From the NCBI RefSeq assembly GCF_030819275.1, contig NZ_JAUTBL010000002.1, positions 1,056,501 through 1,120,500 on the forward strand: a stretch of DNA of 64,000 nt, read 5' to 3'. Origin of the DNA: Agrobacterium larrymoorei (lineage in GTDB: Bacteria > Pseudomonadota > Alphaproteobacteria > Rhizobiales > Rhizobiaceae). Numbering within the stretch: the first letter of the stretch is position 1; each line of letters starts with the position of its first letter. The position numbers were made by a program, and so were the translations under genes. Positions 63,385 to 64,000 of the stretch are shown piece by piece. The notes under the pieces are model-generated. The model did no database searches, was not told the DNA's origin, and saw nothing but the letters and a program-made list of their open reading frames with translations.

Positions 63385-64000
63385 GTGAGCAAGAGAAAAC
63401 CTTCAAACCGCCGCGCCTCATCCAAGTCCAAGGGTGGAAGCGTCTGGTCCTGGTTGATCCTGTTTGGCGTGGCCGTCGGCGGGATTCAGGCCTATGAGCA
63501 TCGCGACACCCTGTTGCCGAAGATGAAGAACGTCGTTGCCTCGACGTCCAAGAGCAGCGCACCCGCAACCCGCGAAATGGCTTCTGCCAAGCCTCAGTCC
63601 GTGCAGAAGCCGACGCAAACCGTTGCCCTGCCAACATCTGGTGCACCCGTTCCACCACGCTCGATCGCCATGGTGGGTTCGCCGGCAGGTGCCGGTCAAT
63701 TGCCTCCCGCAACATTGCCTTCGCCAAAGCCGCAGGTGGAAAATGTTTCGCTTGGCGCAAAGCCCGGCACCTTCGCCTTTTGCGGACGCTCGGGCCTCAA
63801 CAACTGCGTCATGGATGGCAGCACCTTCTGGATGAAGGGCGTGAAGATGAAGCTTGCCGGCATCGAGGTGCCGCAGACGGATCAGGCGCGCTGCATGGAA
63901 GAGCGCGCCCGCGGCTTCACCGCCAAGGTGCGACTGCGCGATATGCTCAATTCCGGCAGCTTCCAGGTGGCGGCTGGCGGCCAAGGTGCCGAAGTAAAAG
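63385..64000 (+). CDS. Thermonuclease (SNase-like) domain protein, truncated by the window edge
   Basis: An open frame from GTG 63385 (AAAGGAG, 7-nt spacing) to the end, at least 205 residues. A basic N-terminus and one transmembrane helix (VWSWLILFGVAVGGIQAY) are followed by a ~90-residue Pro/Ser/Ala linker. An SNase-like segment then reads NNCVMDGSTFWMKGVKMKLAGIEVPQ. The usual metal aspartate of VIDGDT is Ser here. The rest of the domain lies outside. Probably an exported or membrane-tethered nuclease-fold protein of uncertain activity. Confidence 0.7.
   Translation, partial: MSKRKPSNRRASSKSKGGSVWSWLILFGVAVGGIQAYEHRDTLLPKMKNVVASTSKSSAPATREMASAKPQSVQKPTQTVALPTSGAPVPPRSIAMVGSPAGAGQLPPATLPSPKPQVENVSLGAKPGTFAFCGRSGLNNCVMDGSTFWMKGVKMKLAGIEVPQTDQARCMEERARGFTAKVRLRDMLNSGSFQVAAGGQGAEVK

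Noticed and set aside
1..64000. tRNA, rRNA, CRISPR array, prophage or insertion sequence
   Set aside because: I found no cloverleaf, rRNA signature, regular spaced repeats, transposase or phage gene; the only repeats are the short palindromic elements and one 13-bp pair.

Overview
The window reads as a chromosomal segment of a Rhizobiaceae alphaproteobacterium, most likely Agrobacterium or Rhizobium. The support is the gene order (cysS–SDR–purF–cvpA–radA–alr … dnaB … rplI–DUF2232–rpsR–rpsF … fabD–fabG–acpP–fabF–mltG–yicC–gmk … pdxA–rsmA–surA–lptD–lptG–lptF / pepA–holC … plsX–fabH–ihfA–merR), the codon bias, the CBP3-domain and YceD-like genes before plsX, and an Agrobacterium-type uronate dehydrogenase homologue. 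The family is confident, the genus less so. I see no rRNA, tRNA, CRISPR array, prophage or insertion sequence.

Layout. 1-11.5 kb: the first bases of cysS, then minus-strand core genes (SDR, purF, cvpA, radA, alr, dnaB), interrupted at 6.2-9.9 kb by plus-strand accessory genes (AraC regulator, azlCD, an ABC exporter). 11.9-17 kb: a second accessory block with a MarR–EmrB–EmrA-type efflux operon, an ArsR-like regulator and a DMT exporter. 17-19.5 kb: ribosomal genes rplI, rpsR and rpsF with a DUF2232 membrane protein. 19.8-30.6 kb: aldo/keto reductase, fatty-acid synthesis genes, mltG, yicC, gmk, an esterase, and pdxA/rsmA. 30.6-38.8 kb: outer-membrane biogenesis (surA-like, lptD, lptG, lptF), then pepA and holC. 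38.8-52.6 kb: an accessory sugar-acid locus. 52.7-64 kb: a deacetylase lipoprotein, an ABC-F ATPase, a membrane methyltransferase, GST, ndk, bamE, CBP3-domain and YceD-like proteins, plsX, fabH, ihfA, a MerR regulator, and the start of an SNase-like protein.

The most distinctive region is 38.8-52.6 kb. A divergent GntR regulator with two near-identical palindromic operators faces a tightly packed operon of three Gfo/Idh/MocA dehydrogenases, a CUT1-type sugar ABC transporter, an IlvD/Edd-family aldonate dehydratase, a uronate-dehydrogenase-like SDR and an RraA/HMG-aldolase-like protein. A fourth Gfo/Idh enzyme resembling L-arabinose/D-galactose 1-dehydrogenase and an SMP-30 lactonase flank it. 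Together they outline an oxidative, non-phosphorylating sugar route: uptake, oxidation to a lactone, hydrolysis, dehydration, and perhaps retro-aldol cleavage. The substrate cannot be read from the sequence.

Four reading-frame anomalies stand out. pdxA and rsmA are joined in one frame with no stop between them. pepA has a +1 frameshift in a G run. The SMP-30 gene has a -1-type frameshift. The sugar-binding protein gene has an in-frame TAA at codon 65. Each is a single-base event, so sequencing or assembly error must be excluded before any biological reading. Three copies of a short palindromic intergenic repeat of the rhizobial mosaic-element type are also present.
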